From Choristoneura fumiferana (lineage: Eukaryota > Arthropoda > Insecta > Lepidoptera > Tortricidae), in assembly GCF_025370935.1 (NCBI RefSeq), contig NC_133472.1:2176161-2240160 (forward strand): 64,000 nt of DNA, written 5' to 3'. Below, piece by piece: positions 1 to 9,330 of the stretch; position 1 is the first letter of the stretch, and each line of letters starts with the position of its first letter. A model generated the notes under the pieces. It did not search any database and was not told the origin of the DNA. It saw nothing but the letters and a program-made list of their open reading frames with translations. The position numbers and the translations under genes were made by a program.

Positions 1-192
1 TCGCCCTTGCGGTCGGCGAGTTTCTAGCGCGGCGCGTCCGGAACCCTTTAAAGGTAGCGAAGAGCCGACGGCGGCGGCGTACCCCTGTGCGACCATATTG
101 TTCTTTATCGCTTTATGTCACGTGACCAGATTTGACGCTGGAAACGAGCGTCGAGTGCATGTGGCCGCGCCTTTAGGCGTAAAAGAGGATAA
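1..192. other. GC-rich edge segment, unassigned
   Basis: The first ~180 bases are clearly more GC-rich than the flanking DNA and rich in CG dinucleotides. I find no convincing reading frame or splice site. It could be the edge of an exon, a promoter-proximal CpG-rich stretch or part of a GC-rich repeat; the window edge prevents a decision. Confidence 0.2.
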
Positions 193-328
193 GTACAGTC
201 AACGTCATAAATAAGTGATCACTTGTGTACCTTGTCATTGTAACGTCATGTTTGAAAAGCCATACGAAATTATGTACCGACTGAAAGCGACAAGGTTCAA
301 AAGTCATCACTTATGACGTTGACTGTAC
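193..328. mobile_element. MITE with GTACAGTCA termini (136 bp)
   Basis: Both ends carry a long inverted repeat (GTACAGTCAACGTCATAA on the left, its complement on the right, about 26 bp with an indel). There is no coding capacity. It belongs to a set of short elements in this window that share TACAGTCA ends but have different interiors (1327, 15399, 27173, 39209, 46102). The ends suggest a Tc1/mariner-type non-autonomous element; that class is inferred. Confidence 0.7.
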
Positions 329-896
329 ATAAATAAAAAAATATATATATCCAAAACATTTATTTCAGCTATCTTGCAATGAAACATCAATAATACATCG
401 ATCGAGATATAATTTGAACAACAATCGACAGGACCGTCTTAAATATAACGAACGGTTTCTGTCAAAAAATCTGGCTGATTAATTCAGATACAGATGTAGC
501 CCGTAACGGCTTATTTAGTGCACCCATACCGTACCGTACTTTTTCATTTTGACAGCTTTCAAGATTTGACCCCAATAAATAATAAGTTTTGTTCAAGCTT
601 TTCTTAATGACACTTCCTTCCTCACCATTTAGATGGTTGGCGGTCCTCTACTGTGCGTTTTTCCAGAAATTTCCTGCCTCGCACAGCAAAACTCTGGAAT
701 GAACTATCGCCTGCGGTATTCCCGGACCGATATGACCAAGTTTTCAAGAAAAGAGCGTACTCCTACCTTAAAGGCCGGCAACGCACTTGCGACTCTTCTG
801 GTGTTGCAGGTGTCCATGGGCGACGGTAATCGCTTACCATCAGGCGATCCGCCTGCTCGTTTGCCCCCTATACCATAAAAAAAAAGACTTCATTTT

Positions 897-1092
897 GTTG
901 ACTTGCCGTCTAAACTACATTTCCGTGCCAAGTTTCAAGTCAATGCGAAAAACCATTGAGGACTTCCCTGCGGAGACGATCCTGGCCGGACCACCAGGAT
1001 ATCACTACCAAATCGTTGTATTGTCATCAGCTTTACATGATTATGACTAATATTAAGTCAATCCGACTGAAAGTGGGTCAAATTTAACTTCC
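897..1092 (+). repeat. Dispersed repeat, copy 1
   Basis: It contains the segment with ACTTCCCTGCGGAGACGATC and the following 90 bases. A related copy in the opposite orientation lies at 9598-9740, inside the NUDCD1 intron, with a further partial copy to about 9860. Short ORFs here are not supported as genes. Confidence 0.5.
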
Positions 1093-1135
1093 AAGAATTG
1101 ACCCAAAGAAACATGGCAAGCAATAGGCTACTACG

Positions 1136-1230
1136 AATATCGAAGTTCGTATCGTACCGTCCCTCTCACTCTCGTATCAAATAATATTAGCGTGAGCGGG
1201 ACGGCAAGATACGTAGCGTAGATTCGTAGC
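1136..1230. mobile_element. GGCTACTACGAA palindromic MITE, diverged copy
   Basis: A short foldback element whose arms read roughly CTACGAATATCGAAGTTCGT and the complement, separated by a loop ending in TATTAAATA-like sequence. Better preserved relatives lie at 7778, 24885, 26856, 33142, 33354, 41329, 47892 and 54903. No coding capacity. Confidence 0.55.
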
Positions 1231-1326
1231 ACAGGGTTTGGCCCTGCACTCTGCAGTTATTCATATAGCTTACTAACACATTTCAAAGAAGTTTGAAAAC
1301 TTCTTAAGTTAATGGTTTGAAGTAGG

Positions 1327-1462
1327 TACAGTCAATTGCAAAGATATCGACACGGCCAAAGTTGCAAAAATATGTATACACGACTTTATGCACATAACAT
1401 TAAGGCCGTGTATACATAGTTTTGCAACTTTGGCCGTGTCGATATCTTTGCAATTGACTGTA
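1327..1462. mobile_element. MITE with TACAGTCA termini (136 bp palindrome)
   Basis: Almost the whole element folds back: TACAGTCAATTGCAAAGATA at the left end is matched by its complement at the right end, and the arms continue through the GACACGGCCAAAG segment. Close relatives occur at 39209-39344 and 46102-46233. The 67-codon ORFs called on either strand here are products of the palindrome, not genes. Confidence 0.8.
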
Positions 1463-1589
1463 CTAAACCAGGGATGGGGAAACTGCGGCCCGCGACCATC
1501 AATCAAAAATCAAGAGAAGATATCGTACTGTTATAAATTTCATTCTCATTGGCAATGGCCAGCTTGCATACAACAAACACGCATTGTTT

Positions 1590-1751
1590 AGCCGCGTATC
1601 CATTAGAGCAGCCGAGCCATATTTTGTCGGTTTTTTGGCCGTGCTCAAAGGAGCCTCAGTCTGAGCCGTGCCTTTGGCAGCGTCTCCACTTGCGCGGCCT
1701 CGGAGCGAGGCAGCCGCTCGGCCCGAGGCTGCCTCTAGTGGATACGCGGCT
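1590..1751. mobile_element. GC-rich MITE, AGCCGCGTATCCA termini
   Basis: The termini are AGCCGCGTATCCATTAGAG and the near-complement CTCTAGTGGATACGCGGCT. The interior is GC-rich and also self-complementary around CGGCCTCGGAGC. No ORF of interest. Confidence 0.6.
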
Positions 1752-1933
1752 TTTCGCGAGCGCAGCGCGGGCGGGATGAGCGAAAATCGAAAATGAAGTT
1801 ATCGACTGGGCGCGTCCGAATTTATTTACAATTTGTAATTTCTTTCTTATTCCAATAGTTATTTTGTAATATTGCACAATAAATTAGTGTTTCAGAAAAT
1901 ACATCATCATACAAGTATTAGCAAAAAAAGTTC

Positions 1934-2011
1934 GGTTCTGGCACTTCGCCGGCTGCTACCGCGGCACGCTCGCTTCGCTCGCTCGGCTCGCGCACTAAGG
2001 GTCACAGTTCT
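1934..2011 (-). repeat. Dispersed GCGAGCGAAGCGAGC repeat
   Basis: This GC-rich segment matches, in inverted orientation, those at 37137-37219 and 44088-44166, including the shared AGAACTGTGAC end followed by an AACCTAAC-like tail. It is a dispersed repeat, not coding. Confidence 0.55.
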
Positions 2012-2584
2012 ACCTAACACTCCTCCTCGCTTCGCTCGTCATCGTACCTATCAGACCTGCCTTAATAGAACATAGAAGCATAAGGAACTGATCTATTTAT
2101 TAGGTCACATTAGGTGACAGATCTGTTTTTTTGGTGATCTGATGACTCATACTTAGAGACAGATTTGATTAATATAATGACTAATATATTTCTTAGGGAT
2201 ATATATAATAATTAAGATATCGCACTTTAGTGACAAATCTAAATTTAAGTGACAGAAAATATAGTTCCCATTAAATTCTACGTTTAGATTATAATTAAGA
2301 GAGACAGCCATTGATAAAATGAATTACATTCACTATTTATTTTATAATTAAACATTTATCCATAAATTACCATGTAATTCCAACAATATCTAATAGACAA
2401 TTTAGAATCGTAACATCTAATTATAGTCACAGGGCAGTCAGCATTATATCTGTTACTGCCAACTCTTGTTTTTCTTTTTCAGACCAAAGACAAAGATAAA
2501 GGTTTCATTCAGGTAGTAGGATTTGCGAACACGGATTTGGAAAGTACAATTCCAATTTTCGTACAAGTACAATTTCCCATCGTT
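2012..2584. other. AT-rich spacer, nothing recognised
   Basis: AT-rich sequence without a usable ORF, a clear inverted repeat or a splice-site pair that I can connect to a gene. Confidence 0.4.
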
Positions 2585-2905
2585 CTAGCTAGTTTTAGAT
2601 AGCTACAAGATGGGAAACCATTTCCTAGCTAGCTACCAAATATGGCTACGAGATCATTCCCATTAAGTAGCTAGCTACAAGACAGGAAAGCACAATGGCC
2701 ATTTTCTAGCTAGCTAAGAAATCTGGCTAGGAGACAGAAAAATCGTTCCCATTTGGTAGATAGCTGCAAAATTGAAAAGCATAGTTCCTATTTCATAGCT
2801 AGCTACCATGTCTGGCTATGAGATGAAATCATTCTCATTCCATTTTCTAGCTAGCTAAGAAATCTGGCTACGAGATGGGAAAATCTTACCCATTTGGTAG
2901 CTACA
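2585..2905. repeat. Degenerate TAGCTAGCTA tandem repeat
   Basis: The phrase (T)TAGCTAGCTA plus a following AAGA(A/T)(A/T)TGG-like segment recurs about six times at roughly 50-70 bp spacing, with drift and indels between copies. This is a decayed minisatellite. Confidence 0.65.
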
Positions 2906-3155
2906 TAGCTACAAGATAAGAAACCAGAATTCTCAATTCTCCCAGGGCGCCAAATTCCATGTTAACAATTATAGCGCAAGTTTTGGCCATACCTACAAAG
3001 GTGTATGAAACCTGGTGCCCCACTCGCACTTAGCTCATTTTATATCATGCTTCCTTTTCTTGCCTGTGGCCTGAATCTAACTTTTTCTTTTTTGTTACTT
3101 CTAACCGCAATTAGGTATTTAATACCACCATTAAATTGACATTCGATCGACATAC

Positions 3156-3220
3156 CTTTGCGACAAAACTGTGACATCTGGTAATATCGCAACTTTGGAG
3201 ATAGCAGTTTTGTCGCAAAG
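3156..3220. repeat. Perfect 16-bp inverted repeat
   Basis: CTTTGCGACAAAACTG is followed 33 bp later by its exact complement ending at 3220. It could be the ends of a very short MITE or a hairpin; no neighbouring gene explains it. Confidence 0.6.
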
Positions 3221-3426
3221 AGATACATTTTATAAATAAACGGTTTACTGAAAATAAAACAATAACAATGAATAGCATTTACGTTTCAAATTCAGAACAT
3301 ATAACATTCCGCTGACTTTAAAAATATTTTAGAATTAATAAATAGGTGCATGGGAAACTTGACAACTGGTCACAAAATGGGACAAAATTCCCACTGCATT
3401 ATGATCATCTCTACGCGCGAACACTA

Positions 3427-3930
3427 ATTCCTGTAAACCGGCGTTGGTCGAACCAGCTGCGGCGCCATCACGTGAGGCCGAGCGCTTCCGGGGATTTGGC
3501 CGAATTCGACGAAGCTATATTCGGTCTGTGCGCGCAGGGATTCGGCGAGCCATTGAGCGCTGCCAGGCTGATACGGCATCAGCTCAGACAGCCGCAGATT
3601 GGAAAGAGCCTGTCTCTCGTTATATTCGGCCGAGCATTGATTGGACAGCGCTCGTCTTTCGTTGTATTCGGCGAGCCATTCTCCGGCCGCAGCGCGCCGC
3701 TGACTAGATTCCGCCTGCTTGAGTAGAGACTCTGTCTGCAGTTGGCCGTATTCGGCGGGATTCTTGATAACCGACGCTTGCCATTGGCAGAGTCCGGCCT
3801 GCTCGCTGACTTCAGCTAATTGGACGCCGAGACGCCGACTCTGCAGCCAGTACTCGTTGAGTGATAGTTATTCGTCCTGCATTTTGGCGTCTGCGGGGCT
3901 CGCGGCGTGGTTTTGGTTCACCCATTTCAT
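3427..3930 (-). pseudogene. GC-rich decayed coding stretch, unknown protein
   Basis: Read on the minus strand from an ATG at 3930, a GC-rich frame runs 20 codons to a TAA (3870-3868), then stays open for 147 codons to a TAG at 3426-3424. A possible splice acceptor (TATTTTCCCAG) lies about 40 bases upstream of the ATG, in frame with it. The translation has coding-like character: Glu/Gln/Leu-rich helical composition, several Trp residues, and an internal repeat, with A-E-Y-N-E-R-R-A-L-S-N followed at once by A-E-Y-N-E-R-Q-A-L-S-N, plus W-L-A-E twice. I do not recognise the family. Base composition differs sharply from the surroundings, which fits a decayed gene, a retro-copy or transferred DNA. 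The plus strand is also fairly open, so a non-coding GC-rich repeat cannot be excluded. Confidence 0.35.
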
Positions 3931-4035
3931 AGTTTCGCGCAGGCGCACTGCGACGGACACCGGGATGCTCTGGGAAAATAGTTTTTGTCAACAAAAATGT
4001 TATTTTAAACTTCGCATGCTCTTACATTTCGGAGG

Positions 4036-4165
4036 CAGGCAGACTGAATAATAGTACATTATTGTAGAGGCCGAAAAGTAGGGGATTGCCGGCCAAGCAG
4101 ATAAGATGCGAGGCCGGCATCCCCACGTTCCGGCCGAGGCTTGTATAGTGCTTTTCTGAAACATG
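4036..4165. repeat. Dispersed repeat shared with 56560-56652
   Basis: The sequence around GGCTTGTATAGTGCTTTTCT, preceded by a GCCGGCC-rich segment and AATAGTACATTA, recurs at 56560-56652 in the same orientation. It sits just upstream (minus-strand sense) of the GC-rich pseudogene-like region. Confidence 0.55.
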
Positions 4166-4389
4166 ACATGAAATAAAAAAAAAACAAGAAATCAAGCTGG
4201 CGGGACGCTAGTCTTGTCGGCCTGTTGTGCTTGTCTGCTGGCGCGAACCGCAGCGCGCGTTGAAACAAAAGACGGTCGCATTGCCGGCCAGCGGCCGGGA
4301 AAGTTGTGTGAAATCTCTTTGCAGGCCGCTAGAGTGACCGCGCGGAGGCAGCTGTGCCGCAGCTATTTTTTATAAGATCGGACGAAGAT

Positions 4390-4612
4390 GCGATATCGGG
4401 GCAAGTAAAATGTATGAAATATTTACCTGCCTTTCACATTGTCGGGCCCAATATCGGATAGGTATCGGAGCCGACACCGATACGTTCACGGCACCATCGG
4501 ACGCTCGTGGGCTGTCGGACGATAATGTTTGTATGTGTGTTATGCGTGTACCTAAATTGTCTGTGTGCGCCAACATATCGGTGTCGGCTCCGATATCCGT
4601 TCAAAAAGTTAT
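4390..4612. mobile_element. Foldback-like element, CCGATATCGG-rich
   Basis: It contains GTATCGGAGCCGACACCGATA and the near-complement ATCGGTGTCGGCTCCGATAT about 100 bp apart, and CAAGTAAAATGTATGAAATA shared with 29147-29170. This is consistent with a degenerate MITE. Exact ends are not clear. Confidence 0.45.
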
Positions 4613-4793
4613 AATTATGACAGCAATTTCTATTTATTTATTATTATTATTAAAATCTAGTTTCGATTGATTAAAATTTTGATTGTTTAGTTCTGAATTA
4701 TTTGTTTTTAATCATTCATAAAACCCCTCTACCTACCCCGCCTACCCACCCCCGTTGGCAAAGAGGCGTGATTTTACGTATGTATGTATGTAT

Positions 4794-4958
4794 TCATTCA
4801 TAGCCCACCTGCAGTACGTAAGGTAGTATGACGGGCCCAACGCTGTCCTTCCAACGGACAAACCCGAACACTTGCGCCGCGTAGGGCTTCAAAGCGGACG
4901 GGGGCTGCTCGCACGAGCGCGCCAGAGACAGGCGGATCTGAACGCTGCTGTCGTCCAA
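4794..4958 (-). CDS. OB-fold gene exon 2
   Basis: The acceptor is CCGGTTTATTTTTAG before TTGGACGACAGC. The exon is GC-rich and encodes 50 codons ending L-P-Y-V-L-Q, then either V-G-Y-E-stop or a splice at GTGGGC. The outermost unit of the 117-bp array starts only about 14 bases upstream of the acceptor. Confidence 0.65.
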   Translation of the reverse strand: MDDSSVQIRLSLARSCEQPPSALKPYAAQVFGFVRWKDSVGPVILPYVLQVGYE

Positions 4959-7354
4959 CTAAAAATAAACCGGACAAGTACCAGTTAAATGTCAAAGTTG
5001 TCAAACAGACCTCACACTACTAGTGCCAACTAGTCTGTCCCAGTAACCTCATGAAACCCTCATTGAAACACCATTGCAGACGTATTCTAGACAAGTGCCA
5101 GTTAAATGTCAAAGTTGTCAAACAGACCTCACAATACTAGTGCCAACTAGTCTGTCCCAGTAACCTCATGAAACCCTCATTGAAACACCATTGCAGACGT
5201 ATTCTAGACAAGTGCCAGTTAAATGTCAAAGTTGTCAAACAGACCTCACAATACTAGTGCCAACTAGTCTGTCCCAGTAACCCCATGAAGCCCTCATTGA
5301 AACACCATTGCAGACGTATTCTAGACAAGTGCCAGTTAAATGTCAAAGTTGTCAAACAGACCTCACACTACTAGTGCCAACTAGTCTGTCCCAGTAACCT
5401 CATGAAACCCTCATTGAAACACCATTGCAGACGTATTCTAGACAAGTGCCAGTTAAATGTCAAAGTTGTCAAACAGACCTCCCACTACTAGTGCCAACTA
5501 GTCTGTCCCAGTAACCTCATGAAGCCCTCATTGAAACACCATTGCAGACGTATTCTAGACAAGTGCCAGTTAAATGTCAAAGTTGTCAAACAGACCTCAC
5601 ACTACTAGTGCCAACTAGTCTGTCCCAGTAACCTCATGAAACCCTCATTGAAACACCATTGCAGACGTATTCTAGACAAGTACCAGTTAAATGTCAAAGT
5701 TGTCAAACAGACCTCACACTACTAGTGCCAACTAGTCTGTCCCAGTAACCTCATGAAACCCTCATTGAAACACCATTGCAGACGTATTCTAGACAAGTGC
5801 CAGTTAAATGTCAAAGTTGTCAAACAGACCTCACAATACTAGTGCCAACTAGTCTGTCCCAGTAACCTCATGAAACCCTCATTGAAACACCATTGCAGAC
5901 GTATTCTAGACAAGTACCAGTTAAATGTCAAAGTTGTCAAACAGACCTCACACTACTAGTGCCAACTAGTCTGTCCCAGTAACCCCATGAAACCCTCATT
6001 GAAACACCATTGCAGACGTATTCTAGACAAGTACCAGTTAAATGTCAAAGTTGTCAAACAGACCTCACACTACTAGTGCCAACTAGTCTGTCCCAGTAAC
6101 CCCATGAAACCCTCATTGAAACACCATTGCAGACGTATTCTAGACAAGTGCCAGTTAAATGTCAAAGTTGTCAAACAGACCTCACAATACTAGTGCCAAC
6201 TAGTCTGTCCCAGTAACCCCATGAAACCCTCATTGAAACACCATTGCAGACGTATTCTAGACAAGTGCCAGTTAAATGTCAAAGTTGTCAAACAGACCTC
6301 ACACTACTAGTGCCAACTAGTCTGTCCCAGTAACCTCATGAAACCCTCATTGAAACACCATTGCAGACGTATTCTAGACAAGTACCAGTTAAATGTCAAA
6401 GTTGTCAAACAGACCTCACACTACTAGTGCCAACTAGTCTGTCCCAGTAACCTCATGAAACCCTCATTGAAACACCATTGCAGACGTATTCTAGACAAGT
6501 ACCAGTTAAATGTCAAAGTTGTCAAACAGACCTCACAATACTAGTGCCAACTAGTCTGTCCCAGTAACCCCATGAAGCCCTCATTGAAACACCATTGCAG
6601 ACGTATTCTAGACAAGTGCCAGTTAAATGTCAAAGTTGTCAAACAGACCTCACAATAGCGCCAGCTAGAATGTCACAAACTTCATGGGGTTGGAAAATCA
6701 TTTCCCCAATAGCATTATTTCCTTCTACAGCAAAATATTTTCACTCATAAGCAGGGTGTAGCTTTGGTAATATAAAATTAAAAATGTACAGCAATTTATT
6801 TATTTAGTCAATACAATTACCTACACTTAGTCCAATATAATTTCACAACAAATTCCTCAAATAATAATCAATAATAAGTATCTCAAAGTGTATCAATTGT
6901 AATTTGTTTCTTTTCTTTTGTACAATAAAGAGTTTACATACACATACATACATACATAATGGTGAAAAACTTTTAACCACCATTTTTAATCTGTATCGAT
7001 CATTAAAGCCCTGAGTCTTCGACTTCGGGCTTCTAATAGACTCTGAAAACGTTCGTAATTCCTTATTTACCGCCCTTAAGACACAATGTATTATTAAAGT
7101 TTTGCAAACTCCTCCCCTCTATATTCTGTCTTACACCCAACCGAAAAAAATTAATGCCTAGTTCATCGAAAAAGGCTGTAGAAAAAAAAAAAAAAGAACG
7201 TTTTTATGCTCACCTCATGAATGACGAATTTCCCGTAGTCACTGGACACGGTGCCGACGGTACGGCACCGTAGCATATCCCGGTGGCATTTTATCTCCTC
7301 GATCAGTTGTTTCACGCTCACGAAGTAGTGAAAATCGTCCTGCGTTAAAATCAT
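4794..7354 (-). CDS. Small predicted OB-fold protein, two exons
   Basis: The joined exons are 7354-7214 (47 codons, ATG to GAG|GTGAGC) and 4958-4794 (acceptor TTTATTTTTAG). Both splice sites are phase 0. The second exon either reads on through CAG to TGA at 4796-4794 (101 aa in total) or ends at 4809 with a weak donor GTGGGC and continues in an unseen exon. The product has an N-terminal helix, then T-V-G-T-V-S-S-D-Y-G-K-F-V-I-H-E joined to L-D-D-S-S-V-Q-I-R-L, and later Y-A-A-Q-V-F-G-F-V-R. This strand order resembles a small OB-fold such as TEN1 of the CST telomere complex, RMI2 or RPA3. The fold and these families are inferred; no motif is diagnostic. The 2.25-kb intron is filled by a minisatellite. 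It is divergent from NUDCD1, 736 bp away. Confidence 0.6.
4974..6657. repeat. 117-bp minisatellite, about 14.4 copies
   Basis: Units start at 4974, 5091, 5208, 5325 and so on every 117 bases to 6612, with only scattered point differences (for example GTGCCAG/GTACCAG, CACACTA/CACAATA, CCTCATG/CCCCATG). Each unit contains ACTAGTGCCAACTAGT and the phrase TCAAAGTTGTCAAACAGACC. The latter phrase, followed by a ...AGCGCCA junction, resembles the end of a dispersed element seen near 41245 and 47807. The array lies wholly inside the intron of the OB-fold gene. The near-identity of units implies recent expansion or ongoing homogenisation. Confidence 0.95.
6658..7160. other. Intronic AT-rich spacer with a repeat fragment
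   Basis: The rest of the OB-fold gene intron. It holds a fragment (7001-7095) of the repeat carrying GTTCGTAATTCCTTATTTAC, which is also at 23150-23220, 41000-41045 and 47560-47610. Nothing else recognised. Confidence 0.5.
7214..7354 (-). CDS. OB-fold gene exon 1
   Basis: It begins at the first ATG after a short leader (an upstream in-frame GTG exists but is not needed) and encodes M-I-L-T-Q-D-D-F-H-Y-F and on to F-V-I-H-E. The donor is GAG|GTGAGC on the minus strand. Codon use is balanced and coding-like, unlike the AT-rich surroundings. Confidence 0.65.
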
Positions 7355-8090
7355 TGTTACAAACACAAAACTTCTCTAGACCTCTGGGCGACCTAACCAA
7401 CGCCTGCACGGAAACCGCCTGGCTGGCTGGACTGTTTATCTGCCCGGGCCGCCTGTTGCTATTTATAACCAAATAAAAAAAACAGGTGCAACGCAAAGCG
7501 CATGTGCGCACTTTGGATGGATGCACCAAATTCGCTCAATAATAATGCACAAGGTCTCAACAGTTTAATAATAAAACAAATCAATAATGCCAGTATTTCC
7601 GGGTTACTTACAGTACATGGAGATTCCGGAGAGAACGGTATATCGCGGTATGAGGTATCCTTCACGAAAGGCATTGCGATTATTTGTTTTGATTTGGAGA
7701 ACACAAACAACAACAAAACTGGCGGCACTTTTTTTTCATGCGGTTTTAGGTTATGTTGTTTCCTTTCCTTTCCTTCTGGGCTACTATGAAACTCGAAGTT
7801 CGTGTCGTGTGGTCCCTTTGACACTTACACTATTTAATACCAGAGCGAGAGAGACGGTACGATACGAACTTTGAGTTTCGTAGTAGCCGCCCAGTTCCTT
7901 CTTGTCGCCTGTCAAACAGAGGCGTTTTTCAGCATCAGTGTCCAAAAAAAATTGCAGTGACTGACACACACAGACGTCAACAGTCAACCAACACTTCGAC
8001 AGCTGTCACTGCAGAATCTAAAGTTTCATGTTTTTTCCCTCAAAATCCTCCACCTAAATTTCCGTCCACATACACACAAAAATAGACAAC
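7355..8090. promoter_or_regulatory. Divergent promoter region, OB-fold gene / NUDCD1
   Basis: The two start codons face away from each other, 736 bp apart, so both promoters must lie here unless there are distant 5' exons. A palindromic MITE (7778-7892) is inserted in the middle. No TATA box is evident next to either start; core elements cannot be assigned by eye. Confidence 0.4.
7778..7892. mobile_element. GGGCTACTACGAA palindromic MITE in shared promoter
   Basis: The left arm GGGCTACTATGAAACTCGAA is matched by the right arm TTTGAGTTTCGTAGTAGCC; the whole element folds back. Same family as 24885-25000. Confidence 0.75.
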
Positions 8091-9330
8091 ATGGCTCCAA
8101 CTTTAATCGACTTGCGCCCCGACCGGCGTCTTTTGGACCACGAATTCGAAGGTTACAAACTGAATTTGCAGGCCCTGCCTCATTTCAGCTTCGAGCTGGC
8201 TACACGCGTAGACAGAGTGTTCCCCGATGAGATCCAGTACTCTTTTATTCACGCTAAGTTGTTTGCGCTTCACAACCACCTAATTCCCGACCAGTGGGAC
8301 TATACACACAGCTATTTTTACATAGATAGGAAACAACAAGTACGCCATTTGAGTTTCGAGAGTGAGAACCATCGTTTCCAGGAGACCGTTGTCTACGATA
8401 TACCTGCACACGTGGAGAGAAAGTCTGGTCACTTCAACTTGTGTCTCTCGTTCCCTTCAAGTACTTTAGCTGTTGTCAGTGATGGGACAGGATACCTGCA
8501 CATAGTCGACACACAGGCAAGAAACAGGATTAACTGCCACAGTCAACAGTGGCAGACCCTCCACTCCAGCCTCATCCTGGGACAGGATAAGTATTTCATA
8601 ATCGTCGACTCTAAAATCCAAGAAAAGAATGATGCTGAAATTTTACACTGTTTACTACAGTCCGTTGAACAAAATGAGTCGCACTTCAATTCGGTTCTCA
8701 CCTGGGTAACATTTGAGAGTGAAGAAAAAACATGGAGACAAACCAGCTTCAGGCAATTGCAAGGCAAAGGCATCATGCATTATGCCGCAATAGAAACTGC
8801 TTGCAATGCATTGTACATTGTATCCGATCACCCATTCAAGTTTACAGCTGACTCTGAAAAAGATGTTAATGAAGAACAAGAGAAAAAAAGGACAATATTG
8901 TACACCTGGCTCCAAACAACTGAGGATATAACTGTTACCTTGAAATTCCAGGAGAATTTCAACAAGAAGCTTCTTCATATAGATGTGAAGCCTTCAGATA
9001 TCAGAATTAGCTATGGTGACACGAATTTCTTGAACGGAAAGTTGTTCCGTGCAGTTGACAGTGAACTTACAACATGGAGCATCCAAGACAATGGGCAAGT
9101 TAACATTTTGATTACGAAATCAGAGAGTATGTTATGGAATGAGCTAATTGAAGGTGGGGATGAAAATGGAGAGCAGATTATGGATGAGAACTTGGTTGAG
9201 GAGGCGCACAAGAGACTGGCACATCTCTGCTCGGAGACTGAGGTAGTGGGTGTGGACCAAGCTGTGCCAGGGCTGTCGACACAGGAGTTGGAAGAATGTG
9301 ATGCGGCTTCTGAAGAAGATACTGTTCTAG
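8091..9330 (+). CDS. NUDCD1: NUDCD1 exon 1
   Basis: Encodes residues 1-413 and the first base of codon 414, including the CS domain and an acidic segment (E-G-G-D-E-N-G-E-Q). The donor is GTTCTAG|GTAAGA. Confidence 0.93.

Noticed and set aside
4974..6657. CRISPR-like regular array
   Set aside because: The whole 117-bp period is repeated without unique spacers; it is a minisatellite in a eukaryotic intron.
7502..7874. Overlapping 95-121 codon ORFs on both strands
   Set aside because: They cross the divergent promoter region and the MITE, overlap in opposing frames and contain no motif.
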